Assembly: GCF_026015295.1 (NCBI RefSeq) | Contig: NZ_JAPDUW010000001.1 | Location: 3,123,501 to 3,187,500 of the forward strand | Reading direction: 5' to 3' | Length of the DNA stretch: 64,000 bases | DNA from: Segatella copri | GTDB lineage: Bacteria; Bacteroidota; Bacteroidia; Bacteroidales; Bacteroidaceae | Part shown: piece by piece, positions 42,765 to 50,594 of the stretch | How positions within the stretch are numbered: position 1 is the first letter of the stretch | Layout: the number at the start of each line of letters is the position of its first letter | Program-made: the position numbers and the translations under genes | Notes under the pieces: model-generated | Told to the model about the DNA's origin: nothing | The model's input: only the letters and a program-made list of their open reading frames with translations | Databases searched by the model: none

Positions 42765-43073
42765 CTACAAGCCCTTCATTCTGTACGCCTCACGATAGTT
42801 AGCCATCAGAATCTTCTGAATGTCGGACTCGCGGTAGAGTATCTTTCCGCCAAGCTGGATATACGGGATGACACCGTTGTTTCGGTAGTCCTGCAGGGTT
42901 CTTCGGCTCAGTTGCAGCCTGGCACAAAGCTCCTTGTCCGTCATGAAGCGCTCACCGCCAAGCATGGGGCGGTAGTTCATCACGGCACGTTCAAAATTGT
43001 CAACCATTCGGTTGAGGTGGTTCACGATGTGGTTCATCCACTCGCTGTTTCTTGTCATTACTTCATTGCTCAT
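42765..43073 (-). CDS. excisionase-like HTH_17 protein
   Basis: 102 residues. The first ~45 are helical, followed by a MerR/excisionase-type winged HTH (FMTDKELCARLQLSRRTLQDYRNNGVIPYIQLGGKILYRESDI, of which LQLSRRTLQDYRNNG is the recognition part). Such paired HTH_17 proteins accompany integrases in Bacteroides NBU/CTn-type elements and direct excision. It is followed downstream by the bidirectional terminator and preceded by the second HTH protein 83 bp upstream on the same strand. Confidence 0.85.
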   Translation of the reverse strand: MSNEVMTRNSEWMNHIVNHLNRMVDNFERAVMNYRPMLGGERFMTDKELCARLQLSRRTLQDYRNNGVIPYIQLGGKILYRESDIQKILMANYREAYRMKGL

Positions 43074-43155
43074 AGTTGTCTCGTTTTATTGTTGATACTT
43101 ACGTTACTCGGTTTACTTGCTGCATTGGATTAAGTGGCTGTTGTATATTGACAGC

Positions 43156-43467
43156 CTAACCTGTGCGCTTGCGAAAGCGCATGTCCTTTTTCTTGTCCTC
43201 CACTACTGCTACGATAGCCATCACGTCCTCCGGCTTGTAGTAGGTCTTGTGGCTGATTTGCGTATAAGCCAAAGTTCCGTTGTCCCGAAGCGTCTGCACT
43301 GTCCGTGGGCAGATGTTGAGCGTCTGACACACGTCCTGCGTGTCGAGCCACTTGTTCATGGTCTTGTCCTCACTGCGCTCACGGATTCTGTCCATGCGCT
43401 TCACGAAGTTCTCCAACTGGGCATCAAGATAGTTGAATGCCTCTTCCTCGAATACGATGAATCCCAT
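43156..43467 (-). CDS. second excisionase-like HTH_17 protein
   Basis: 103 residues. N-terminal helical part (FVKRMDRIRERSED), then MNKWLDTQDVCQTLNICPRT and VQTLRDNGTLAYTQI, a MerR-like HTH with a short wing (SHKTYYKPEDV), and a basic tail KKKDMRFRKRTG. It is homologous in layout to the gene at 42765-43073; both likely bind element ends or the integrase promoter. A -7 box TATCTTTG on the minus strand is at 43547-43554. Confidence 0.85.
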   Translation of the reverse strand: MGFIVFEEEAFNYLDAQLENFVKRMDRIRERSEDKTMNKWLDTQDVCQTLNICPRTVQTLRDNGTLAYTQISHKTYYKPEDVMAIVAVVEDKKKDMRFRKRTG

Positions 43468-43864
43468 ACTTTTCTTTTTTCTAAGTTAATACTATGTTAT
43501 ATGTCGCAAAGCTCCACGCATATGCTGTGCTCCACGTTTGTGAGTGCAAAGATAAGGCACGGCAATCTAAAAACAAGCGTTTTCAATTTCTGTGGCAGTA
43601 TGTTGCCGGGGTTTGCCGACTTCAACGCCAAAAACAACAAGAAAAACTTGCACGACTGCAACGAATACATGAACAATGATGAGTTGAGAAATACGTTGAA
43701 GTTCTCACAACTATCTCGGTATGCAAATAAGCAAGCCACAACTAAATTGCCACGTTACACCCAATCAGTTGCATGGCTGCACTCAGTACACTTACTTTGC
43801 ACCCGACAATCGGTCAATGGTGCAAACCGTGACCACTATACTAACAAATAAAACAGCATAAGCT
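43468..43864. other. divergent intergenic region inside the element
   Basis: 397 bp with no credible gene. It has a minus-strand -7 box (43547-43554) serving the HTH genes and an imperfect plus-strand box CTTACTTTG near 43790 for the DUF3408 gene. No recognised RNA or repeat. Confidence 0.6.
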
Positions 43865-44347
43865 ATGGCAAGAACAAAAGATGCAGTCTTGACTCCTGAG
43901 CAAAAGGAGCTGATGGAAAAAGAGTATTTGGATTTTGTTAAACCATCTACGTATGGCAACAAAGCCAATCCAAGTAGTTGTAATTCTCTCTATGATGATG
44001 TAGAGAACCCAGAGTTGAGAGCAATTGTAGAGAAAGTTGCTGCAACAACTCCCTATAGAGAGGAAACATCAACGAACGAGGCTCAATCGCCACCGAATCC
44101 GCAGAAGCGCATCAGCGGCAAGCAGCGCAAGGCGACATTAGAGGAGTATCAGCAGACCTTCCTCCAAGTTCCAAGGATTGACGACCGCAAGCCAGTCTTC
44201 GTCAGTTCCGATGTACGAGACCGTCTTGATCGTGTCGTCCGCATCCTCGGAGGGAGACGCATGAGCGTATCGGGCATCATCGAGAACATCGTGCGCCACC
44301 ACCTAAGCCTTTATGAAGAGGACTTCGAGGCTTGGCGCAAATTGTGA
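43865..44347 (+). CDS. DUF3408 family mobilization-associated protein
   Basis: 160 residues. The N-terminal half is low in conserved motifs. The C-terminal half, RKATLEEYQQTFLQVPRI... RKPVFVSSDVRDRLDRVVR and the MSVSGIIENIVRHHLSLYEED stretch, is the DUF3408 signature, a ribbon-helix-helix-like DNA-binding region found near relaxases in Bacteroidetes elements. Likely part of the relaxosome or its control. Followed by the oriT-like region. Confidence 0.85.
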   Translation: MARTKDAVLTPEQKELMEKEYLDFVKPSTYGNKANPSSCNSLYDDVENPELRAIVEKVAATTPYREETSTNEAQSPPNPQKRISGKQRKATLEEYQQTFLQVPRIDDRKPVFVSSDVRDRLDRVVRILGGRRMSVSGIIENIVRHHLSLYEEDFEAWRKL

Positions 44348-44357
44348 GAATTAAGGT

Positions 44358-44497
44358 CTGCGACCTTGGACGTGGATAGCTGAAAGGCTGTAGTTCCAAC
44401 TAACGTGTTCTGAGAGGGAGCGAGGTTATGTTTTGGGAACCCCAAAACGCCTCGCTCCACCATGAGGGCGGAGGAATTTTGCTCCCGGCGGTCGCAG
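44358..44497 (+). other. candidate oriT (nested inverted repeats upstream of mobC)
   Basis: Outer arms CTGCGACC (44358-44365) and GGTCGCAG (44490-44497). Between them is a strong hairpin: GGAGCGAGG (44417-44425) with CCTCGCTCC (44450-44458), and inner GTTTTGGG with CCCAAAAC. Position between DUF3408 and mobC fits an origin of transfer; a nic site was not identified. Confidence 0.55.
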
Positions 44498-44531
44498 AAA
44501 GTAAGTGTACCAACTGTAAACAGTATATCGA

Positions 44532-44945
44532 ATGACAAGCATACATGAACAGGACAGGAGAAAGGGCGGAAGACCGCCCACAGGCAGGATTCACAAGCTG
44601 TCGAAGTCTGTCACGGTGAAGTTCTCGAAGCCAAGCTACGAGGCACTGAGGCTGAGGGCGAGAAAAGCCAACCGCAAGTTGGCGGAGTACATCCGTGAGT
44701 CCGCCTTGAACGGCGAGGTGGTCAGCGGACACAATGCAGAGACGGTAGCCATCGCCAAGAACCTCATTGGCATGGCGAACAACCTCAACCAACTTACCAA
44801 GCTGTCGCATCAGAGAGGTTTCCATGAAACCCATGTATATGTGGTGGACTTGTTGAGAAGATTGAAAGCAATCCTTGGCGAGTATCGCCAAGCAAGTTAT
44901 AAACCGAAGCCAAGCAGTATGGGCAGAAAGGAGGATACCACATGA
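44532..44945 (+). CDS. mobC: relaxosome accessory protein MobC
   Basis: 137 residues. GGRPPTGRIHKLSKSVTVKF is the basic N-terminus, followed by YEALRLRARKANRKLAEYIRE (ribbon-helix-helix-like) and AKNLIGMANNLNQLTKL, the signature stretch of the MobC family (PF05713), ending in VDLLRRLKAIL. It binds near oriT and opens the nic region for the relaxase. It overlaps the relaxase start by 4 bp (ATGA), a coupled pair. Confidence 0.9.
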   Translation: MTSIHEQDRRKGGRPPTGRIHKLSKSVTVKFSKPSYEALRLRARKANRKLAEYIRESALNGEVVSGHNAETVAIAKNLIGMANNLNQLTKLSHQRGFHETHVYVVDLLRRLKAILGEYRQASYKPKPSSMGRKEDTT

Positions 44946-45892
44946 TAGGCAAGCTAAAGAAGGGCAGCTCATTTGGTGGTTGCATCCGCTATGTTACAGG
45001 CAAGGACGAGGCGAAAATCATCGTCTCGGATGGTGTGTTACTCGGCACGAATGCCGAGATGACGCAAAGTTTCGAGCTACAGAGGCAGCTAAATCCAAGG
45101 ATTAAGAAGCCTGTGGGACACATTGCATTGAGCTTCAAACCCGAGGACAAGCCACGTTTGACGGATGAGTTCATGGCTAAGATAGCCCTTGAATACATGC
45201 AGATGATGGGCATCACCGATACCCAATTCATCATCGTAAGGCATCACAATACGGACAATCCACATTGTCATATCGTGTATAACCGCATCAATAACGAGGG
45301 CAAACTCATATCAGACAGGAATGATTACAGGCGTAATGAGCAAGTTACCAAGGTCCTAAAATCCAAATATGGGCTGACTTACGGAACGGATAAGAGCAAG
45401 ACTAATACTCGCAAGTTACGCAATGCTGAGCGTGCCAAATACGAGATTCACAATGCCGTCAAGGATGCCTTGAAAGGCGCTGATAGTTGGCAGAAATTCA
45501 AGAATGAACTTGCAAAGCGAGGTGTTCTCTTGGAGTTTGTCTATAAGGACAAGGAGCGAACCAAGGTTCAAGGCATCCGTTTCTGCAAGGATGGATATAG
45601 CTTCAAGGGTACGCAGATTTGCAGAGAATGCAGCTTTGGCAAGTTGGATGCAAGACTTGGCACAGAGTATAATCGTGTATCGCCAAGAGCCGAATCTATG
45701 CAGGGAGGACAACTAAGTTGTCACCAAGTAGAACAGACTCAACCAACGGCAGAACATACCCAAGACCCTTGGAGTGGTATTTCTTCCATCGGCTTGTTCG
45801 CTCCGTCTAATGCCCAAACTTATGAGCCATTCCCAGAGGATGAATCCGCCAAGAAGAAAAAGAGAAAACGCAGAAAGGGCTTCAGCCTTTGA
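44942..45892 (+). CDS. relaxase / mobilization nuclease (MOBP-like, PF03432)
   Basis: 316 residues. The probable catalytic Tyr lies early in GGCIRYVTGKDE. The metal-binding histidine motif is HNTDNPHCHIVYNRIN (HxDxxHxH pattern), preceded by PVGHIALSFKPED. It nicks one strand at oriT and pilots it through a conjugation channel supplied by a helper element, since no T4SS genes lie here. The basic tail KKKKRKRRKGF is typical. Its stop overlaps the ATG of the following gene (TGATG). Confidence 0.93.
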   Translation: MIGKLKKGSSFGGCIRYVTGKDEAKIIVSDGVLLGTNAEMTQSFELQRQLNPRIKKPVGHIALSFKPEDKPRLTDEFMAKIALEYMQMMGITDTQFIIVRHHNTDNPHCHIVYNRINNEGKLISDRNDYRRNEQVTKVLKSKYGLTYGTDKSKTNTRKLRNAERAKYEIHNAVKDALKGADSWQKFKNELAKRGVLLEFVYKDKERTKVQGIRFCKDGYSFKGTQICRECSFGKLDARLGTEYNRVSPRAESMQGGQLSCHQVEQTQPTAEHTQDPWSGISSIGLFAPSNAQTYEPFPEDESAKKKKRKRRKGFSL

Positions 45893-46674
45893 TGCAAGTT
45901 ACAAACTTAAAATTAGAATCGAACATGAAAGAAGAACTATTGGAAGCCATCTACGGCACAGTTGAGAGATTGGAGCAGAAAGTCGATGAACTTTCTGTCT
46001 CCACAAAGAACGCAGGAGTGGAAACCGTTCCTGCAAGTAATGATATAACCAAGTTGGATAAGTCAATCAATGCGATGTTTATCAAAGAAGAGGAAGTCAG
46101 AGGTAAAATATCCAAATTAAGAGATGCCATTATCGTTTTTGCTGACCTTATTAAGGTTGAACTTGGCAAAAATGAGCAGCGAAGCAAGTTCTTGGTTGAT
46201 GCAGTCAAGCAGATGATACAAGGGAATGATGTTTCCTCAAAGGCATTACAAGATAAACTTGAAGTGATGAACAAATCACCTCAAAAGAAGGTTGTAACCC
46301 ATCGCTTCGAGCCAACCTCAAAGAATGTTCTTCTTTTCATTGGCGGCTTGGCTCTATCTCTCGTTCTCTCCATTTGGGGCAACCTCACCCAATGGCGAGA
46401 GCACCAAGATTGGGAGGAGGCAGACTTGAAGTATAGAGCTTTGAAGATGGTTCTGTCTGCTGATGACCCAAACATCTTATATATAGAGAAGCACTTCTCT
46501 GTAAACAGAGACGAAAATGTCATAGACTATGTCAAAAATCGTGTTGCAGCTTACGAAGATTCTGTTCTCAAATACAATGAAATGGTACGGATGGCTGCAT
46601 ACAAAGACAGTGTAGCTAATGAACTTCGCAGAGAGTCTAATAGCATAAAACGTACTATTAAAAATTACCAATAA
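45892..46674 (+). CDS. coiled-coil, single-TM protein linked to mobilization
   Basis: About 260 residues; start at the ATG overlapping the relaxase stop, or 33 bp later at MKEELLEAIYG. The N-terminal half is coiled-coil-like (TVERLEQKVDELSVSTKN, KEEEVRGKISKLRDAII). One membrane helix lies near residues 145-163 (VLLFIGGLALSLVLSIWG), and the C-terminal part is helical with many charged residues. Similar genes follow relaxases in Bacteroidetes mobilizable units; a role coupling the relaxosome to the membrane is a guess. Confidence 0.75.
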   Translation: MQVTNLKLESNMKEELLEAIYGTVERLEQKVDELSVSTKNAGVETVPASNDITKLDKSINAMFIKEEEVRGKISKLRDAIIVFADLIKVELGKNEQRSKFLVDAVKQMIQGNDVSSKALQDKLEVMNKSPQKKVVTHRFEPTSKNVLLFIGGLALSLVLSIWGNLTQWREHQDWEEADLKYRALKMVLSADDPNILYIEKHFSVNRDENVIDYVKNRVAAYEDSVLKYNEMVRMAAYKDSVANELRRESNSIKRTIKNYQ

Positions 46675-46747
46675 TTTTTATCCAATACCCCAATGAGATG
46701 GAATTTACATTCAAATCCATTTCATTGGGACATATAATTAAAACTGT

Positions 46748-47368
46748 TTATTTGTTTCTAATAACATATTCAAATTCATCAAAATTCTCATATCCTAATT
46801 CTATTAAGACTTGGCGACTGTGTTTCCTGTCATCTTCGGTGTTGAACTTGGGGATTATGGGGAGACGAAGGATGATCTTGTCTTTATGTTTGGCATGAGT
46901 GTTGAGCCAGACAAGGTTGTCGATAACTTGCCGGTTGGGCTTACCAGTGTAGGCTTGATAGATGGCAGGATTCATGTCCTTGATGTCGATGATAAAGGAG
47001 TCAATGTATGGGGTGACTTTCTCCAAGTGATGGCGAGGTACGTTTAGACTCGTCTCCATCGTAAAGTGCCATCCCTCTGGGCATAGTTCACAAAACTCCT
47101 TTATGAATGAACTCCACAGAAGCGGTTCTCCTCCGCCAAAACAGATGCCGCCTCCTGTAGCTAAGAAGTAGAGGTTGTCCATCTCCACGTTCGCCATCAG
47201 CAGTTCTGTATCCACCTCCTGCCATACGCCGTCAGCATCAAGGCATTGGGGATTGAGACAGTACTTGCAATGAAGAGGACAACCATGAAATGCTACGAGC
47301 GTAGTAACCCCCTCACCGTCAATTGTAAGGCGATGACGGTCGATACAGATAAGTGGAGCTGTATTCAT
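46748..47368 (-). CDS. radical SAM protein, PFL/NrdG-activase-like
   Basis: 206 residues. The cluster motif CxxxCxxC is present as GCPLHCKYC (residues ~30-38), preceded by IDGEGVTTLVAFHG; the SAM-binding GGE is GGGICFGGGEPLL. DSFIIDIKDMNPAIYQAYTG follows the pattern of glycyl-radical-enzyme activases. No glycyl radical enzyme or anaerobic ribonucleotide reductase is adjacent. Instead it starts 1 bp after the stop of a TonB-C fusion gene and is coupled to it. A free-standing modifier or activase on a mobile element is therefore possible. The distal position in the operon is clear. Confidence 0.88.
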   Translation of the reverse strand: MNTAPLICIDRHRLTIDGEGVTTLVAFHGCPLHCKYCLNPQCLDADGVWQEVDTELLMANVEMDNLYFLATGGGICFGGGEPLLWSSFIKEFCELCPEGWHFTMETSLNVPRHHLEKVTPYIDSFIIDIKDMNPAIYQAYTGKPNRQVIDNLVWLNTHAKHKDKIILRLPIIPKFNTEDDRKHSRQVLIELGYENFDEFEYVIRNK

Positions 47369-47369
47369 C

Positions 47370-48197
47370 TTATTCAGGTCTGAAATTTACAGAAACAACA
47401 TATTTCATTTTCACAGCTTTGCCATTTTGTTTTGCAGGATTCCATTTTGGCATACTTTTCACAACCCTAATGGCTTCCTTGTCAAGTTCAGGGCTAATGC
47501 TTCTAATTACCTTTATATCACTCAAACTTCCGTCCTCGTTTACAATAAAGACAACATGAACTCTGCCCATAGCAGCACCTTCCCTACAAATTTCTGGATA
47601 GCGTAGATTATCCTTGATGTATTTCATCAATGCAGCCATACCACCTGGGAATGAAGGCATCTCCTCTACAACACCAAATATATTGCTGTTTTCTATGGAG
47701 TCTGTATCAACAGCTGATTGCATTAAAGCGGTATTGCCTTTTTTTGATTTCTTGGATGTGGTACCTTTCCTATCATTTGAAGTTCGCTCTTTTGTTATTT
47801 CCATTCGAGGATTTCTTGGAATCTCTCCTAATTTTCTATTTTCTTCTTCTGCATATTTAGCCTCATCACTAAACAAGGGTAGCTTGTAGGCATTTGCTGT
47901 AATGAAGTTGAAAATAATATTTTTGACCTTATATAGAATTTGTTTCCAGTTCATATTTTGAATACTCCCAGAGGCGAGCATTAAATATTTTCTATTTGGC
48001 TCAAAATCTATATCACAAGCCCAATCATCATCAGATTCATCATAAAATTTTGAACCTGTCAAATAAATGCAATATCCTTCTTCAGATTCAAAAAGTCCAA
48101 AATTGAACGCGACAATATCAGATGGCAATATTGTCTCATCATTGATTTGCTGAATCCAATGTCTTATTTCCTCTTCCATATAATCACTCCCCTCCAC
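47370..48197 (-). CDS. fusion: immunity-like N-terminal domain plus TonB-C domain
   Basis: 275 residues. There is no signal peptide. Residues 8-75 (MEEEIRHWIQQINDETILPS, DIVAFNFGLFESEEGYCIYL, DDDWACDIDFEPNRKYL) resemble small immunity-type proteins of Bacteroidetes polymorphic toxin systems. A basic Ser/Lys-rich linker (~135-165, KGTTSKKSKKG) connects to a TonB-C domain (VVEEMPSFPGGMAALMKYIK, GRVHVVFIVNEDGSLSDIKV, MPKWNPAKQNGKAVKMKY). A cytoplasmic immunity-like head on a TonB-C tail is an unusual pairing. The ATG at 48179 (MEEE) is an alternative start. It overlaps the upstream gene by 14 bp. Confidence 0.78.
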   Translation of the reverse strand: MEGSDYMEEEIRHWIQQINDETILPSDIVAFNFGLFESEEGYCIYLTGSKFYDESDDDWACDIDFEPNRKYLMLASGSIQNMNWKQILYKVKNIIFNFITANAYKLPLFSDEAKYAEEENRKLGEIPRNPRMEITKERTSNDRKGTTSKKSKKGNTALMQSAVDTDSIENSNIFGVVEEMPSFPGGMAALMKYIKDNLRYPEICREGAAMGRVHVVFIVNEDGSLSDIKVIRSISPELDKEAIRVVKSMPKWNPAKQNGKAVKMKYVVSVNFRPE

Positions 48198-48732
48198 AAT
48201 ACACAGGCATAAATTCCAACCCTAAATCAAGCTTATTTTTTCGTATGCTTTTACGAACTTCATCAGATACGATGATATCATTTATAGCTGGCTGTGAATT
48301 AAAGACCTTTAAATCTTTTACCTTATTATAGTCAAGCTTCAATTTTATAACAGAATCTGTCCCTTCAACATATAAAGTATTTTTAGTATCTATGACATCA
48401 AAAATCTTTTTAAAATGCATAATATAGTACGTTTGTTCGCCATATATTTCACTTATAGCTCTAACCGGTAAAAATTCAACGTCATTACTAATACCTATAA
48501 AAGACTGCAATAAGTCTTTCAAATCTTGATTAACCATATTGGCTCCACCTACACATAACTGAAATGGTCTATAAATTCCGTCTTTTAATTCAACAACAAG
48601 AGACTCCCAATTTTTGACTTCTTGTCCATCGACCGCTATAGGATATGGCCAACTTTTAGGAGAATATAGCACTCCTCCTTTTTTGTCGTTCCCTTTGACT
48701 ATAAATCTATAAAATTTTGCATTCATATTCAT
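48184..48732 (-). CDS. immunity-protein-like (Imm11/DUF1629 type) protein
   Basis: 182 residues, no signal peptide. KFYRFIVKGNDKKGGVLYSP at the start and INDIIVSDEVRKSIRKNKLD with LGLEFMPV at the end resemble DUF1629/Imm11 proteins, where a conserved late strand-helix segment is followed by a short acidic tail. Such genes normally sit next to a toxin; none is present here. First gene of the three-gene operon imm / TonB-C fusion / radical SAM. Assignment is by resemblance only. Confidence 0.6.
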   Translation of the reverse strand: MNMNAKFYRFIVKGNDKKGGVLYSPKSWPYPIAVDGQEVKNWESLVVELKDGIYRPFQLCVGGANMVNQDLKDLLQSFIGISNDVEFLPVRAISEIYGEQTYYIMHFKKIFDVIDTKNTLYVEGTDSVIKLKLDYNKVKDLKVFNSQPAINDIIVSDEVRKSIRKNKLDLGLEFMPVYCGGE

Positions 48733-48840
48733 TCCAATTTAAAATATTACAAATATACGTATTAATAAGTAAGTGATCTAAATTATTTATATATATCAGT
48801 ACTAATATGGTTAATTTTCTGTTTTATTGAAAAAAGAATT

Positions 48841-49233
48841 ATGAAACCAATAAAAGTACTTGAATTATCAGAGGTTGATCGCCTCAAATTAGAGAAAGGC
48901 TATCATAATGGCCCTACTCATAGTTTTCGTATCAGATGCAAATCCATATTGCTGAAGTCAGAAGGTAAATCAGCTCCCCAAATAGCAGAAATGCTTGAGG
49001 TAACAGTACCTACTGTCTACGCATGGGTCAAACGTTATGAAGAAAATGGCATCAAAGGCTTGGAGACACGTCCTGGTCAGGGACGAAAGCCTATTATGGA
49101 TTGTTCTGATGAAGAAGCAGTCCGCATGGCAATTGAGGAAGACCGTCAGAGTGTGTCCAAAGCACGTGAAGCATGGCAGAATGCGACTGGTAAAGAAACC
49201 AGTGACATTACTTTCAAACGTTTTTTAGAAACA
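48841..49233 (+). pseudogene. 5' fragment of an IS630-family transposase
   Basis: About 131 residues of the N-terminal half of the transposase: LELSEVDRLKLEKGYHNGPT, an HTH (SAPQIAEMLEVTVPTVYAWV) and YEENGIKGLETRPGQGRKP, followed by EAWQNATGKETSDITFKRFL. The reading frame then runs into the antisense of the Cys-rich gene, so the DDE half is missing. The junction lies between about 49227 and 49245. The insertion truncated the Cys-rich gene at 49225-49593. Confidence 0.88.
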
Positions 49234-49593
49234 TTTGTGCGAGATATCTCCTTCCAATTGTCTGTCTCCAGGTTTAGGCTCTTCTTTTTTCACTATATTA
49301 AGTTCACTTTTAGTAGCATCCGAAGATATTCTTTGTACCTTTCCATCCGAACAAGCTGTCATAGCGACAAGTCCTGCTGCTATGCCTGCTACCTTAATGG
49401 CTTTTCCAGCCATTTGTCTGAGGTGCAGCTCATATTCCAAGTCTCTTACATCTTGCTCACATTTAGGGCAAGTTCCCATACATTCACCCTTATAATTACA
49501 TTCTTCAGGTGAATAGTCTATCCCATTGGCATCCGCTATTTGCTTGCGGATTGCTTTGAGGGTATTGCATATGTTACGTCCTCTTGTTACCAT
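49225..49593 (-). pseudogene. truncated Cys-rich membrane protein (copy 1)
   Basis: The N-terminal module is shared with the next gene: RGRNICNTLKAIRKQIADAN, then C-x5-C-x3-C-x2-C (EECNYKGECMGTCPKCEQ) and a hydrophobic stretch (AGIAAGLVAMTAC). The following domain differs from copy 2 and ends at the IS630 fragment, which supplies the last codons. It lies 3 bp from copy 2, on the same strand, so it is a tandem duplicate. Confidence 0.8.
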
Positions 49594-49596
49594 TGC

Positions 49597-50274
49597 TTAT
49601 TTTCTTTTATGCTTATGTCCTTTTTTTACAACAACTATTTCTCCAGTGAGTCCTCCACTTTCTGTCAAAGTGATAACATTGAGCTTTTCGAGGTTCATTT
49701 CAGAGAGTTTGATAATTCTGTCTTGCATACCAATGAACTTAATGGTGATGGTGTCTCCTTGCTCCACTTCAATGGTGAAGTTTCCGTCAATATCTGCTGC
49801 CGTTTTCTTTCCAGAAAGTTTAGCTGTGATGAAAGCTGTACAAATCGGTTCTTTTGTTTTTTCGTCAATGATATGCCCTTGGACAAAAAGTACTCCTTTC
49901 TTATTCAATGTTTCTCTTTCTTTTAGCAGGATGGAGTCTTTGGATGTATATTCCTGGAAGTGAATCGGAATAACTTTCTTTGGTAGTGGAGGGGTAGAGT
50001 TGTAATATCCTTTTTGTGTAGAGCACGACATAATAGATGTTGCAAGAGCTGTCATTTCCAATGCTACCCCTACGACCTTTATAGTCTTTCCTGCTTTCTT
50101 CCTAAGTCGCAATTCATGTTCCAAATTTTTCACATCTTTCTCACATTTTGGGCAAGTACCCTTGCATTCACCATTGAAATGACATTCTTCGGGTGAATAG
50201 TCAATCCCATTTGCATCCGCTATCTGCTTGCGGATAGCTTTGAGAGTGTTGCAAATATAACGTCCTCTTGCCAT
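49597..50274 (-). CDS. Cys-rich N-terminus plus carboxypeptidase-regulatory-like domain (copy 2)
   Basis: 225 residues. N-terminal module 1-55 with CNTLKAIRKQIADANGIDYS and four Cys (C-x5-C-x3-C-x2-C, probably metal-binding), then a membrane-like helix (IKVVGVALEMTALATSIMSC). After a linker is a CarbopepD_reg_2-like beta domain (VQGHIIDEKTKEPICTAFIT, AADIDGNFTIEVEQGDTI, LEKLNVITLTESGG), as found at the start of TonB-dependent receptors. The C-terminus GHKHKRK is basic. The topology suggests a cytoplasmic zinc-binding head and a periplasmic beta domain. Function unknown; related proteins often occur with TonB-C proteins. Confidence 0.82.
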   Translation of the reverse strand: MARGRYICNTLKAIRKQIADANGIDYSPEECHFNGECKGTCPKCEKDVKNLEHELRLRKKAGKTIKVVGVALEMTALATSIMSCSTQKGYYNSTPPLPKKVIPIHFQEYTSKDSILLKERETLNKKGVLFVQGHIIDEKTKEPICTAFITAKLSGKKTAADIDGNFTIEVEQGDTITIKFIGMQDRIIKLSEMNLEKLNVITLTESGGLTGEIVVVKKGHKHKRK

Positions 50275-50515
50275 AGTTTATTTTTTTTATGCTTATGTCC
50301 TTTTTTGATAACAACAATTTCACCCATGAGTCCTCCACTTTCTGTCAAAGTGATGACATTGAGTTTTTCGAAATTCATTTCAGAGAGTTTGATGATTCTG
50401 TCTCGCATACCAATGAACTTTATGGTGATTGTATCTTTTGGCTCCACTTCAATTGTGAAGTTTCCATCAATGTCTGCTGCCGTTTTCTTTCTAGAAAGTT
50501 TAGCTGTGATGGAAA
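50275..50515 (-). pseudogene. 3' fragment of a third copy of the Cys-rich gene
   Basis: It matches the last ~75 residues of copy 2 almost exactly (ITAKLSRKKTAADIDGNFTI to GEIVVIKKGHKHKK), but lacks everything upstream and ends abruptly at the att-like repeat at 50516. A one-base loss in the A-run near its stop shifts the end, so its frame runs into copy 2's start. Confidence 0.85.
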
Positions 50516-50557
50516 CTTTAACATAAAGCCCTAAAGCACCCGAAAGCGAATAAGAGA
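50516..50557 (+). repeat. candidate attR of the mobilizable element
   Basis: Partner of 39365-39406 (37/42 identical, direct orientation); the first 14 bases CTTTAACATAAAGC are identical. It abruptly truncates the third Cys-rich copy. Confidence 0.5.
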
Positions 50558-50594
50558 ATGAATTTTGAAGCGACCCTTTTAATATGAAGAAAAC

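Noticed and set aside
48841..49512. intact 223-residue transposase
   Set aside because: Only the first ~131 residues are IS630-like; the rest is the antisense of the Cys-rich gene, so it is a fragment.
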